DNA of 5,695 bases from Candidatus Shapirobacteria bacterium (GTDB lineage Bacteria; Patescibacteriota; Microgenomatia; UBA12405; JAHJSD01), in contig JALUUX010000093.1 in the NCBI GenBank assembly GCA_027021145.1, positions 1 to 5,695 on the forward strand, read 5' to 3'. Under the pieces are notes generated by a model that saw nothing but the letters and a program-made list of their open reading frames with translations, was not told where the DNA came from and did no database searches. Position 1 is the first letter of the stretch. Every line of letters starts with the position of its first letter. Shown here in pieces: positions 1-5,561 of this stretch. Position numbers and translations under genes: made by a program.

Positions 1-172
1 CGCGCAAGCAACCATGTTTTTGGGAATAATCATTAGTAGGATAAACTCGATTAAAGCCTTGGGCCAAAACCTGGCCTTGACGAACTAATACTGCCCCCCG
101 CTTAGCCCGAAGACAGCCTGATTTTAACGCTAGTTTGGCGGCCCGCTTTAAATATTTGGTTTTTTCCCTCAT
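1..172 (-). CDS. Cytidine/deoxycytidylate deaminase-like protein, N-terminal part (runs off the left edge)
   Basis: Only the first 57 codons are in the window; the frame is open to the left edge. The visible protein has an N-terminal helix (KYLKRAAKLALKSGCLRAKRGAVLV) with the KxGAV(L/I)V strand followed by a GQVLAQGFNRV segment, which matches the beginning of the dCMP deaminase/CDA fold. The KHGCLR near the edge resembles the stretch before the zinc-binding HAE motif in short deaminases of this type. The zinc ligands (HAE, PCxxC) lie outside the window, so activity cannot be judged. Known members deaminate dCMP to dUMP or related nucleotides in the cytoplasm. The ATG overlaps the TGA of the upstream fusion gene (ATGA), and AAGGA lies 7 nt before it, so the start is secure and translation is probably coupled. 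A riboflavin-type or tRNA-type deaminase is not excluded. Confidence 0.75.
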   Translation of the reverse strand, partial: MREKTKYLKRAAKLALKSGCLRAKRGAVLVRQGQVLAQGFNRVYPTNDYSQKHGCLR

Positions 173-2355
173 GACGATTTCCTTTTCTGGCGCAACTTCT
201 CGGCCAGTTTTTGAGGCGCTAAGGTAATCCGCTGATAATGCCAATTAACTAATTCAGGAACAAAGGGAATGAGGTGGAAATGAAGATGAGAAACCGTTTT
301 GCCTGCCCGACTCCCCTCTCGTTCTAAGAACCAAACATTTTCTTGGCCCAATTCTTTCTTTAAAAGCTTAAGTCCCAGCTGAGTCAAATATTTTACCGCC
401 TGCCACTCTCTAGCCTTTAGCTCAGTCAACGATTGACAATGGCGCCGAGGAATAATCAATAAGTGGCCATCAATATAAGGAAAAAGGGCGACTGTTAGCA
501 CCACTCCCCCGCGCTCAGCAATGATGTATTTCTCCTTTAGATCACAAAAAACACACTGCTTCTTTTTGGCCACTTCTATCAGAACTTGCTGATAAAAACC
601 TCGATGACGGGCACCCAACTGGCTTTCCAGGGCATAAGGATCGAAATCAGCGTTTAAGACCGGATTTTCTTCAGCCAACTTCATTAATGGAGCAAAGCGG
701 ATGCGAATCAGCTCACCAGCGGCTTTATCAATCATCTTAGAAGCGGAAATCCCGGGTCCCTGTCGCTCGGAGCGAACAATTTTTCCCCCATAATCCCGAA
801 CCAATTTCGCTTCTGGCGAAGAGGTTAAACGATTCCACGATTCTTTGACCGTGAAAAAAACTTCCGGTTTTAAGACCTTAAGCAGTTCTAAAATAGTTCG
901 CTGAGGAAAAATGACCACTTGATCCACCCAGGCTAGTTCAGCCACCACTGCCGCCCGGGCCCATTGATCAACAATGGGCCGCCCCAAACCTTTAGTTTGA
1001 GTCATACTCTGATTACTAGGAACACCCACCACTAAAACTTGGCCACAACTCCTAGCCTTTTGAAGAAAGCGAGCATGACCCAGATGAAAAAGATCAAAAC
1101 TGCCACTAGTAAAAACAATGGTTTTCTTCTGACGACGGATCTTCTCGGCCCAAGAAGCCAACTCTGAAAAACTGATTACTCGAGGATGGCGAATACGAAA
1201 ACGGCTTAGCAATGGTCGCTGAGACCGAACTCCAAATAAAACTTGGCGAATTTTAAACAAAGCCACCCGTTCAATCATTTCCTCTGAAGACAGCGCTGGT
1301 TGAAAATGCTTGGTCTTAATAACTTTTCCCCCCAATTGCTCAACTAGGACTGCCTCTTCCGGCCGCCTCACTTTATTTTCCCAATCTTGGCGGGCGGTAT
1401 AAAACAGATTCGGCTTTAACTTTTTAATAATCGGCCGAAGATCTAACTCAGAGGCGACTACCACTCCATCGACAAAAGGAAAATGGGCTATGGTTTCTGC
1501 TCGCGTCTTCTCTCCTACCAGGGGAAACAGCGGCCCCTTAGCCTCCCGCCGAGAAAAATCAGAGGCCACGGCCACTACCAACAAATCACCCCGAGCCCGG
1601 GCCCGCTTTAGAAATTGCAAATGTCCCCAATGAAGCAGCTCAAACCCTCCCACACTAAGAACAATTTTCTTATCTCGATATTTTCGGCGAAAAGAGCTGA
1701 GGTCTTTGGGGGTCAACAATTTAGTTTTGATTTGGCGGCGATATTGCTGAAGTTGTCGCTGGGCTAAAACCAAAAACGCCTTAGGACTACCCTGCCTCAT
1801 TCTCAAGTGCAAAAATTGATCAAGATATGACTCAATTCTACCATAATCAAGCCTCGCTTTGGCTGCCCCATAGCCCCGCCAAAACTCCTCTGCCGAACCA
1901 CCAGAAACCAAAATCCAAGAAAGAGTATTAGCCAAATCTTTTAAAAACCAGCGCTTTCCCAATTTTGCCTCTTCAAAATCAATGACGCCAACAATATTGT
2001 CCCTTTTATCCCACAAAACATTGCCCGGCTTTAAATCCAAATGGGCCACCCCCGCTTGATGAAGTCGAGCTAAAATTTGGCCAATTTCAAACGACTCTTT
2101 TTTGGTCCACTGCCATTTTAGTTTTCCGGGGAGATAGGTTAAAATTAACTTCCAGTGATTTTCATCCTCACCAAATTCAATTAACTTTCTCCCCCGAATT
2201 ACCCCCTTCCTGGTTAATTCCTCTTCCAGTCGAATTGCTGCCAAAAGCCGCCTCCTCTTAATTGCTTCCTTAGGAATGAGACAAAAAATTCGCTTTTCTC
2301 CTCTCTTTTCAACTAAATAAACCTTTTTCCGCCAACCACCAGCCAACGCTCGCAT
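169..2355 (-). CDS. Four-domain fusion: kinase-like domain, two RfaE/HldE-type nucleotidyltransferase domains, HIT domain
   Basis: A 728-residue protein with no signal peptide or membrane segment, so probably cytoplasmic. Residues ~1-215 are a small protein-kinase-like fold of the RIO/Kdo-kinase/aminoglycoside- or choline-kinase kind: catalytic loop HLDLKPGNVLWD (H105, D107, K109, N112) and a metal-binding DFE at D126. Residues ~228-365 and ~411-550 are two nucleotidyltransferase domains of the cytidylyltransferase-like superfamily. Each keeps an HxGH motif (HWGH 242-245; HLGH 424-427), a KG segment (273-274; 455-456) and a TRA/ARA helix; the second copy is closer to the RfaE C-terminal consensus (SFDLFHLGH, GRPIV, ISASKMI). 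Residues ~598-700 are a HIT domain with a CxxC pair (C601, C604) and the triad HLHFHLIPF (H690, H692, H694). The parts suggest phosphorylation of a small hydroxylated substrate, transfer of a nucleotide to it, and hydrolysis or transfer on a nucleotide product. Substrates are unknown; a heptose, choline/ethanolamine-like or glycerol-like substrate is possible. The start is the first ATG; it has no Shine-Dalgarno but an extended -10 lies 5 nt upstream. The gene ends in an ATGA overlap with the deaminase gene. Domain calls are strong; the pathway is inference. Confidence 0.88.
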   Translation of the reverse strand: MRALAGGWRKKVYLVEKRGEKRIFCLIPKEAIKRRRLLAAIRLEEELTRKGVIRGRKLIEFGEDENHWKLILTYLPGKLKWQWTKKESFEIGQILARLHQAGVAHLDLKPGNVLWDKRDNIVGVIDFEEAKLGKRWFLKDLANTLSWILVSGGSAEEFWRGYGAAKARLDYGRIESYLDQFLHLRMRQGSPKAFLVLAQRQLQQYRRQIKTKLLTPKDLSSFRRKYRDKKIVLSVGGFELLHWGHLQFLKRARARGDLLVVAVASDFSRREAKGPLFPLVGEKTRAETIAHFPFVDGVVVASELDLRPIIKKLKPNLFYTARQDWENKVRRPEEAVLVEQLGGKVIKTKHFQPALSSEEMIERVALFKIRQVLFGVRSQRPLLSRFRIRHPRVISFSELASWAEKIRRQKKTIVFTSGSFDLFHLGHARFLQKARSCGQVLVVGVPSNQSMTQTKGLGRPIVDQWARAAVVAELAWVDQVVIFPQRTILELLKVLKPEVFFTVKESWNRLTSSPEAKLVRDYGGKIVRSERQGPGISASKMIDKAAGELIRIRFAPLMKLAEENPVLNADFDPYALESQLGARHRGFYQQVLIEVAKKKQCVFCDLKEKYIIAERGGVVLTVALFPYIDGHLLIIPRRHCQSLTELKAREWQAVKYLTQLGLKLLKKELGQENVWFLEREGSRAGKTVSHLHFHLIPFVPELVNWHYQRITLAPQKLAEKLRQKRKSS
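180..184 (-). promoter_or_regulatory. Shine-Dalgarno (AAGGA) of the deaminase-like gene
   Basis: AAGGA lies 7 nt upstream of the ATG at 172-170, inside the last codons of the fusion gene. It supports the ATGA-overlap start and translational coupling of the two genes. Confidence 0.6.
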
Positions 2356-2360
2356 GATCT

Positions 2361-2369
2361 AGTGTAACA
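2361..2369 (-). promoter_or_regulatory. Candidate extended -10 promoter of the fusion gene (leaderless)
   Basis: On the minus strand the nonamer TGTTACACT fits the extended -10 pattern TGnTAnAnT, and only 5 nt (AGATC) separate it from the ATG at 2355. No Shine-Dalgarno is present in between. Transcription would begin at or next to the ATG. The nearest -35-like hexamers, TTGACT (2385-2380) and TTAACT (2393-2388), are spaced 13 and 21 nt away, neither ideal. A promoter here fits with the 217-base gap upstream. Confidence 0.4.
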
Positions 2370-2446
2370 TTTAGTAATTAGTCAATAGTTAACAGGAGGC
2401 ATTGAGCGGTAACTGGCAAGGAGTAAGTAATGAATAGCAAATAATC

Positions 2447-2480
2447 AACGATAAATAACGATAAATAACAGTAAATAACT
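2447..2480. repeat. Short tandem repeat, 10-bp unit, about 3.4 copies
   Basis: On the plus strand the units are AACGATAAAT (2447-2456), AACGATAAAT (2457-2466), AACAGTAAAT (2467-2476) and a partial AACT (2477-2480). The first two are identical and the third differs at two positions. On the minus strand this becomes a T-rich tract directly after the hairpin at 2517-2480. A length-variable spacer or a terminator T-tract are both possible. Confidence 0.8.
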
Positions 2481-2517
2481 GTCTCGCAATTTTGGCGATC
2501 GTAGAAATTCCGAGACA
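2480..2517 (-). terminator. Imperfect hairpin after the glycosyltransferase gene, possible terminator or attenuator
   Basis: TGTCTCG (2480-2486) and CGAGACA (2511-2517) form a perfect 7-bp inverted repeat. After one C/C mismatch the stem continues with AATTT (2488-2492) and AAATT (2505-2509), leaving a 12-nt loop that contains the palindrome CGATCG. On the minus strand it lies 55 bases after the glycosyltransferase stop and is followed by a broken T-rich stretch (GTTATTTACTGTTATTT), not a clean poly-T run. It is therefore a weak terminator candidate. A third matching arm at 2534-2539 could pair with one of these arms instead. Confidence 0.4.
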
Positions 2518-2572
2518 CAGAAACAAGAGAAGATGTCTCAAGAGAAAATGATTCGGGAGCTTCAAAACGGGC

Positions 2573-3793
2573 TTAATTTTCTCCTAAAATTGTTAACCAG
2601 TCAGCAGCGGCTTGACGCCAAGAATTAACCGAGGCCGATAAGGAAGAGAGTCGGGCCGCCCACCAAGAAGAAGACCAACTTTCTTGAGCCTGATAGAGCT
2701 TAGCTAACATCCTCTCCTCACTAAACCTGTAAAAACCAAAACCATTAATTCCATCTTTAACTTGATCCTTTAGGCCATCGACCAAATGAACAATTGGAAT
2801 TACCCCGTATTTTTTGGCCTCAGCGACAACAATGCCAAAAGGTTCAGTGAGAGAGGGCAAAACCAAAAAGTCACTACCAGCAAAAACTTGATGGGGCAAA
2901 TCAAAATCAGCGGCCAGTCTCAAGCCCACTTGGCGAGGAAAAGTTGTCTTCAAATCCCGAAAAAGGTGTAAAAGTGATTTTGGACCGCTGCCTACCACCA
3001 CTAGCTGAGCTCGATTTGAAGCCAAGAATTGTTTCATCGCCTGAGCCAGTAATTTTATCCCCTTCTGAGGCACAATCCGAGAAACAAAACAAAAAACCGG
3101 CCTCTCTTCTTGAGGTAAGCCAAACTGTTGCTGAAGAATTTGTTTATTTCTCTGCTTGAATTCTAGCCAGGAATTTTTCAATCGAAAACCAATCAAGGGA
3201 TCCGCTTTCGGATGCCACTCTTCGGGATCAATGGCGTTAGCAATACCAATTATCTCTCTGGCTGACTGAAAAAGATAATGTCGCCTAAGCCGTCGAGCAA
3301 AGCCCATCGAGACCGTAGTTACTCGATTAGCTAAACTGATCCCCTGATTAACCAGAGCACTAAAATCAAAGAAAGAGTCGCTCCAATCAATTGGCTCGTC
3401 ATCCTCCCACCAATAATCATAACTATAACTATATTGATAAGAATCTTGATCACTCACCGGACTATGAATCGTCCAAATTACTTTTGGCTGCCAATTAGAC
3501 TTAGCCAGAAACTCGCTGCCACTCCAAACCCCACCCCAATCATGAAGCCAAAGCCAATCAGGCTGCCAATTATTTTTCTGACAATAGTCTCTTGCCCGCC
3601 AACCCAATTGCCGATAAACCAATTCTGTTTCCTTTTGCCATAAGGGCCGATAAATGTTTTCTTTCGGAGAAATTACCCGAAGATCAAACCCCTTTTCCCG
3701 CAGCGCCTTTGCCACCCCCGCCACCATTTTTCCCAAACCACCCACCTTAATTTCAGGATAAACCTCAGGAGAGATAATCAACATTCTCTTCAT
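2573..3793 (-). CDS. GT5/glycogen-synthase-like glycosyltransferase (GT-B fold)
   Basis: A 406-residue protein, shorter than typical bacterial GlgA (about 480). Visible GT5/GT4 landmarks, numbered from this start, are: ISPEVYPEIKVGGLGKM near the N-terminus with the KxGGL loop (K16), HDWGG (84-88), NAID after the domain linker (186-189), SRIVPQKG with R239 and K244 for the nucleotide-sugar phosphates, GSGP (268-271), and TEPFGIVVAE, an E-x7-E motif (E317, E325). Known relatives transfer glucose from ADP- or UDP-glucose to a growing glucan; here a starch/glycogen-like or other surface glycan is equally possible, so I give no symbol. Residues about 118-139 are an unusual Tyr/Trp/Asp-rich insert. 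I chose the ATG at 3793 because AGGAGG lies 6 nt before it; an ATG at 3808 overlapping the previous stop (ATGA) would add MRRRK but has no well-spaced Shine-Dalgarno. It is the last gene of the AbiEii-like run. Confidence 0.85.
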   Translation of the reverse strand: MKRMLIISPEVYPEIKVGGLGKMVAGVAKALREKGFDLRVISPKENIYRPLWQKETELVYRQLGWRARDYCQKNNWQPDWLWLHDWGGVWSGSEFLAKSNWQPKVIWTIHSPVSDQDSYQYSYSYDYWWEDDEPIDWSDSFFDFSALVNQGISLANRVTTVSMGFARRLRRHYLFQSAREIIGIANAIDPEEWHPKADPLIGFRLKNSWLEFKQRNKQILQQQFGLPQEERPVFCFVSRIVPQKGIKLLAQAMKQFLASNRAQLVVVGSGPKSLLHLFRDLKTTFPRQVGLRLAADFDLPHQVFAGSDFLVLPSLTEPFGIVVAEAKKYGVIPIVHLVDGLKDQVKDGINGFGFYRFSEERMLAKLYQAQESWSSSWWAARLSSLSASVNSWRQAAADWLTILGEN

Positions 3794-3799
3794 TTTTCT

Positions 3800-3805
3800 C
3801 CTCCT
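3800..3805 (-). promoter_or_regulatory. Strong Shine-Dalgarno (AGGAGG) that decides the glycosyltransferase start
   Basis: A full AGGAGG with a 6-nt spacer to the ATG at 3793-3791. It shares its first base with the TGA stop (3807-3805) of the AbiEii-like gene, so ribosomes finishing that gene can restart directly. If translation began at the ATG at 3808, this motif would fall inside codons 2-3. Confidence 0.75.
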
Positions 3806-4461
3806 CATTCCCTGGCTGATTTTAATTGATAATTCCGAACCTCGTCAATGATTCTTCTTTTAATCTCTTCCCAAGAAGGCCAAGAACCCAAGAGCCGAAT
3901 TCTCTCTTCTTCGTTATCTTTCTCCACCTCCTCAAAATAGACCAGAGCCACCAGAATATGACCAAAATCATATTCAGGATATTTTTGACTGACGAAAGAA
4001 AGAATTTTCTCCAAACTAAAGGTGTGGGTCAAGAGATAGTAAAAATCATAAAAATCTCTTTTTTTTGCTCGCTGAACAATGGCAACTGCCTTCATTGCGG
4101 CCAGATCCGGCAAAGCAGCCAACTCAACACCTCTAGAGTATTCAACTAACGGAGCAATTAATTGATAGGGGTAAAAGAAAAAGCTTGTTTCCACGCCATT
4201 AATCAGTAATCTTAATGTTTCTTCATCACTAAAAAGACTTTGGAGCGGTAAATTTAGCTTGGATTTTAATTGTCTCAATAACTGATGAGGGTCAAATTTT
4301 TGGAGGGTATAAAAATCAAAATCAATTGAGGTTCGATGACCCAATTGCAAAGCTAGTGCTGTCCCGCCAGCCAAATAAAAGTCCTTTCCCTTTAAAAAAC
4401 TTAGCTGGTTGAGGAGCTTTTGACGCGTCTGATCCAAAACTTGGCGGTGGATTTTTGCCAT
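3805..4461 (-). CDS. AbiEii/DUF1814-type nucleotidyltransferase, probable toxin of a toxin-antitoxin-like pair
   Basis: A 218-residue protein of the AbiEii family (nucleotidyltransferase fold). The signature is FYLAGGTALALQLGHRTSIDFDFY, about residues 28-51: GG for nucleotide binding, HR, and an SxDxD pair (D47, D49) expected to bind the catalytic metal. A second family landmark is KAVAIVQRAKKRDFYDFYYL (about 124-143), with the conserved K and RDFYD. AbiEii proteins are known as toxins of type IV-like pairs that act by nucleotidyl transfer; related TA proteins modify tRNA ends. I chose the ATG at 4461; a TTG at 4467 would add two residues and has AGGGA 9 nt upstream. Family members normally start 15-30 residues before the GGT motif, so the 61-base overlap with the upstream gene is probably genuine. 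It ends 11 nt before the glycosyltransferase start. Toxicity is inferred. Confidence 0.85.
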   Translation of the reverse strand: MAKIHRQVLDQTRQKLLNQLSFLKGKDFYLAGGTALALQLGHRTSIDFDFYTLQKFDPHQLLRQLKSKLNLPLQSLFSDEETLRLLINGVETSFFFYPYQLIAPLVEYSRGVELAALPDLAAMKAVAIVQRAKKRDFYDFYYLLTHTFSLEKILSFVSQKYPEYDFGHILVALVYFEEVEKDNEEERIRLLGSWPSWEEIKRRIIDEVRNYQLKSARE

Positions 4462-4763
4462 CGACAAGGATCAATTTCCCTAATAGCTAACCGAAACTTG
4501 ATTGGGTCAATTTTTAAGCCCAAAATTGTCTGCCAGTAATTTAGGCGCTTCTTTTCCCAACTCCCCCGCTGCGGTTGAGCTACTACCTTTTTAATCTCTT
4601 TTAGAGGGTAGTGGTTAATCAACCAATTGATGGCCTTAAAATTGCCAAAATTAAGAATTTGGCTAATAATCAATTTTTTATTTTTCTCTAAGTCGAGCTT
4701 TTGCCAATGCCAACTCCAAAAGAAAGGGGCCAAAAACTTTGGCAACCTCTTCTTTCTTTTCAT
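4401..4763 (-). CDS. DUF6922-like protein, probable antitoxin/partner of the AbiEii-like protein
   Basis: A 120-residue, Lys-, Trp- and Phe-rich basic protein. The core (residues ~7-84) has an LPKFLAPFFW start, the helix KLIISQILNFGNFKAINWL, HYPLKEIKKVV, and a terminal LNYWQTILGL. This layout (F-W pair, 'I..vL.fGd..ai.WL...Y....I..v......l......FW..iL') is how I recognise DUF6922-type proteins, which often sit just upstream of AbiEii-like nucleotidyltransferases. It is not a classical AbiEi: the winged-helix N-terminus and large C-terminal domain are missing. The last ~20 residues (WQKSTAKFWIRRVKSSSTS) are encoded inside the next gene's 5' end. The only usable start is the ATG at 4763, with no Shine-Dalgarno but a perfect TATAAT 7 nt upstream. 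Antitoxin function rests on position and family association. Confidence 0.7.
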   Translation of the reverse strand: MKRKKRLPKFLAPFFWSWHWQKLDLEKNKKLIISQILNFGNFKAINWLINHYPLKEIKKVVAQPQRGSWEKKRLNYWQTILGLKIDPIKFRLAIREIDPCRWQKSTAKFWIRRVKSSSTS

Positions 4764-4770
4764 TAAATTA

Positions 4771-4776
4771 ATTATA
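4771..4776 (-). promoter_or_regulatory. -10 box (TATAAT) of the DUF6922-like gene, probable leaderless promoter
   Basis: A consensus TATAAT lies exactly 7 nt before the ATG at 4763, so transcription would start at about the A of ATG. The only sequence between them is TAATTTA, which holds no Shine-Dalgarno. No good -35 is found 16-18 nt upstream; that region is the 3' end of the sortase gene. The promoter sits in the 23-base gap after the sortase stop and would give the toxin-antitoxin-like pair and glycosyltransferase their own transcript. Confidence 0.55.
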
Positions 4777-4786
4777 CAATACCAGT

Positions 4787-5503
4787 TTATTTCGGTTTAG
4801 CAAACACCAGTAGTCGTTTTAAAATCGTCCCCGGCGGCCAGCAGGTTTGCAGGATGAGAGTTTCGCCATCTTGATAATCAGTTAGATAATGGGTCTCTTT
4901 AGCGCCAACGATTTTTTTCTCGGTCACCAAATAAGAATAAAGTTTTCGATTATAAACAATCTTTACTTCATCTCCAGGAGTTAATTGATTAAGCAAGAAA
5001 AAGATGGCATTATAACGAATTACATTCCACTGGGCATTGGTTGAATGAGCAAAAAGATAAACCGTCTTGCCTGAACCAGGAAAACCGGTGCCGGCGGCAT
5101 GAGCCACTCCTTCCTTTAGTGCCTGTTGATAGATTTCGGCTCGGCCAGGATCAACATTGGCAATAATCTTGGCCTGGGCATTAATTTTGGGAATAATGAT
5201 GGAAAAAGAAGGATCAGGTACTGGGGGCAAAGTCGGCGTTGGTCGAGAGGGAGCCGGCGTGACCTCCTCGGTTTTCTGGGTTGATTTTTCCTGATGAAAC
5301 CAGCGCCACCAACGATAACCGATTAACGCTTTCGCCAAGGGCAAATAAAGATAAAGGGCGTAGATCAACCCTAGAAAAACCGCTCCTGTCCCCAAACCAA
5401 AAATAAACACGCGCCAAGAAGGAGGATTATAAAAAATTACTGCCTGCCGTTGTCTTCCGGGGTTAACTGTTCTCCTCAATCGGGGATCAAAAAATCTCCT
5501 CAT
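4787..5503 (-). CDS. Membrane-anchored sortase (class D/E-like)
   Basis: A 238-residue single-pass membrane protein. A basic N-terminus (MRRFFDPRLRR) is followed by one transmembrane segment (about 31-57: VFIFGLGTGAVFLGLIYAL onward), a basic/aromatic stop region (YRWWRWF), and a Pro/Thr-rich linker (about 81-97) before the extracellular catalytic domain. That domain starts with SIIIPKINAQAKI, a usual sortase opening. Catalytic residues are H153 in LFAHST, C221 in LQTCWPPGT and R230 in LKRLLVFA, in the normal order and spacing. Sortases cleave a C-terminal sorting signal and join the protein to a cell-wall or pilus nucleophile. No sorting-signal substrate is encoded in this window. The ATG at 5503 is preceded by TAAAAT 7 nt upstream; GAGG lies only 2 nt from the start, too close for a good Shine-Dalgarno. 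Class is uncertain; family is confident. Confidence 0.9.
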   Translation of the reverse strand: MRRFFDPRLRRTVNPGRQRQAVIFYNPPSWRVFIFGLGTGAVFLGLIYALYLYLPLAKALIGYRWWRWFHQEKSTQKTEEVTPAPSRPTPTLPPVPDPSFSIIIPKINAQAKIIANVDPGRAEIYQQALKEGVAHAAGTGFPGSGKTVYLFAHSTNAQWNVIRYNAIFFLLNQLTPGDEVKIVYNRKLYSYLVTEKKIVGAKETHYLTDYQDGETLILQTCWPPGTILKRLLVFAKPK

Positions 5504-5510
5504 CCCCTCG

Positions 5511-5539
5511 ATTTTAGCCTCTCATTTACTGAGCTGCAA
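5511..5539 (-). promoter_or_regulatory. Candidate promoter of the sortase gene
   Basis: On the minus strand TTGCAG (5539-5534), a 17-nt spacer and TAAAAT (5516-5511) form a -35/-10 arrangement. The -10 matches TATAAT at five of six positions and stands 7 nt before the sortase ATG, giving an essentially leaderless transcript. The -35 matches only TTG. It lies between the small membrane ORF and the sortase gene. Confidence 0.45.
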
Positions 5540-5561
5540 CCTGCCCAAACCTAATTCTGAC

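Larger units (their letters stand above)
2356..2572. other. 217-base intergenic spacer between the glycosyltransferase and fusion genes
   Basis: This is the longest gene-free stretch in the window. Read on the minus strand it holds, in order: inverted-repeat arms around 2540-2480, a T-rich run containing a 10-bp tandem repeat (2480-2447), and an extended -10 just before the fusion gene. The TAA/TTA-rich composition of its fusion-gene-proximal half differs from the flanking coding DNA. I see no convincing coding frame in it. Confidence 0.7.

Noticed and set aside
2447..2480. Possible CRISPR or phage-attachment repeat.
   Set aside because: The unit is only 10 bp and contiguous, with no spacers, cas genes, integrase or tRNA nearby.
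2533..2628. Plus-strand 31-codon frame starting MSQEKMIRELQNG, reaching into the antisense of the glycosyltransferase 3' end.
   Set aside because: No Shine-Dalgarno or promoter is visible on the plus strand, two-thirds of it is antisense to a solid gene, and the peptide resembles nothing I recognise. Probably chance.
2907..3159. Open frames on both strands (60-70 codons) inside the glycosyltransferase gene.
   Set aside because: They lie wholly within a gene with clear GT5 motifs in another frame and show no domain or start signals of their own.
3826..4149. Plus-strand 107-codon frame opposite the AbiEii-like gene.
   Set aside because: Antisense to a well-recognised coding sequence; composition looks like a complement shadow, with no ribosome-binding site.
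5214..5417. Minus-strand 67-codon frame inside the sortase gene.
   Set aside because: Out of frame with the sortase, whose membrane segment and linker are clearly encoded there.
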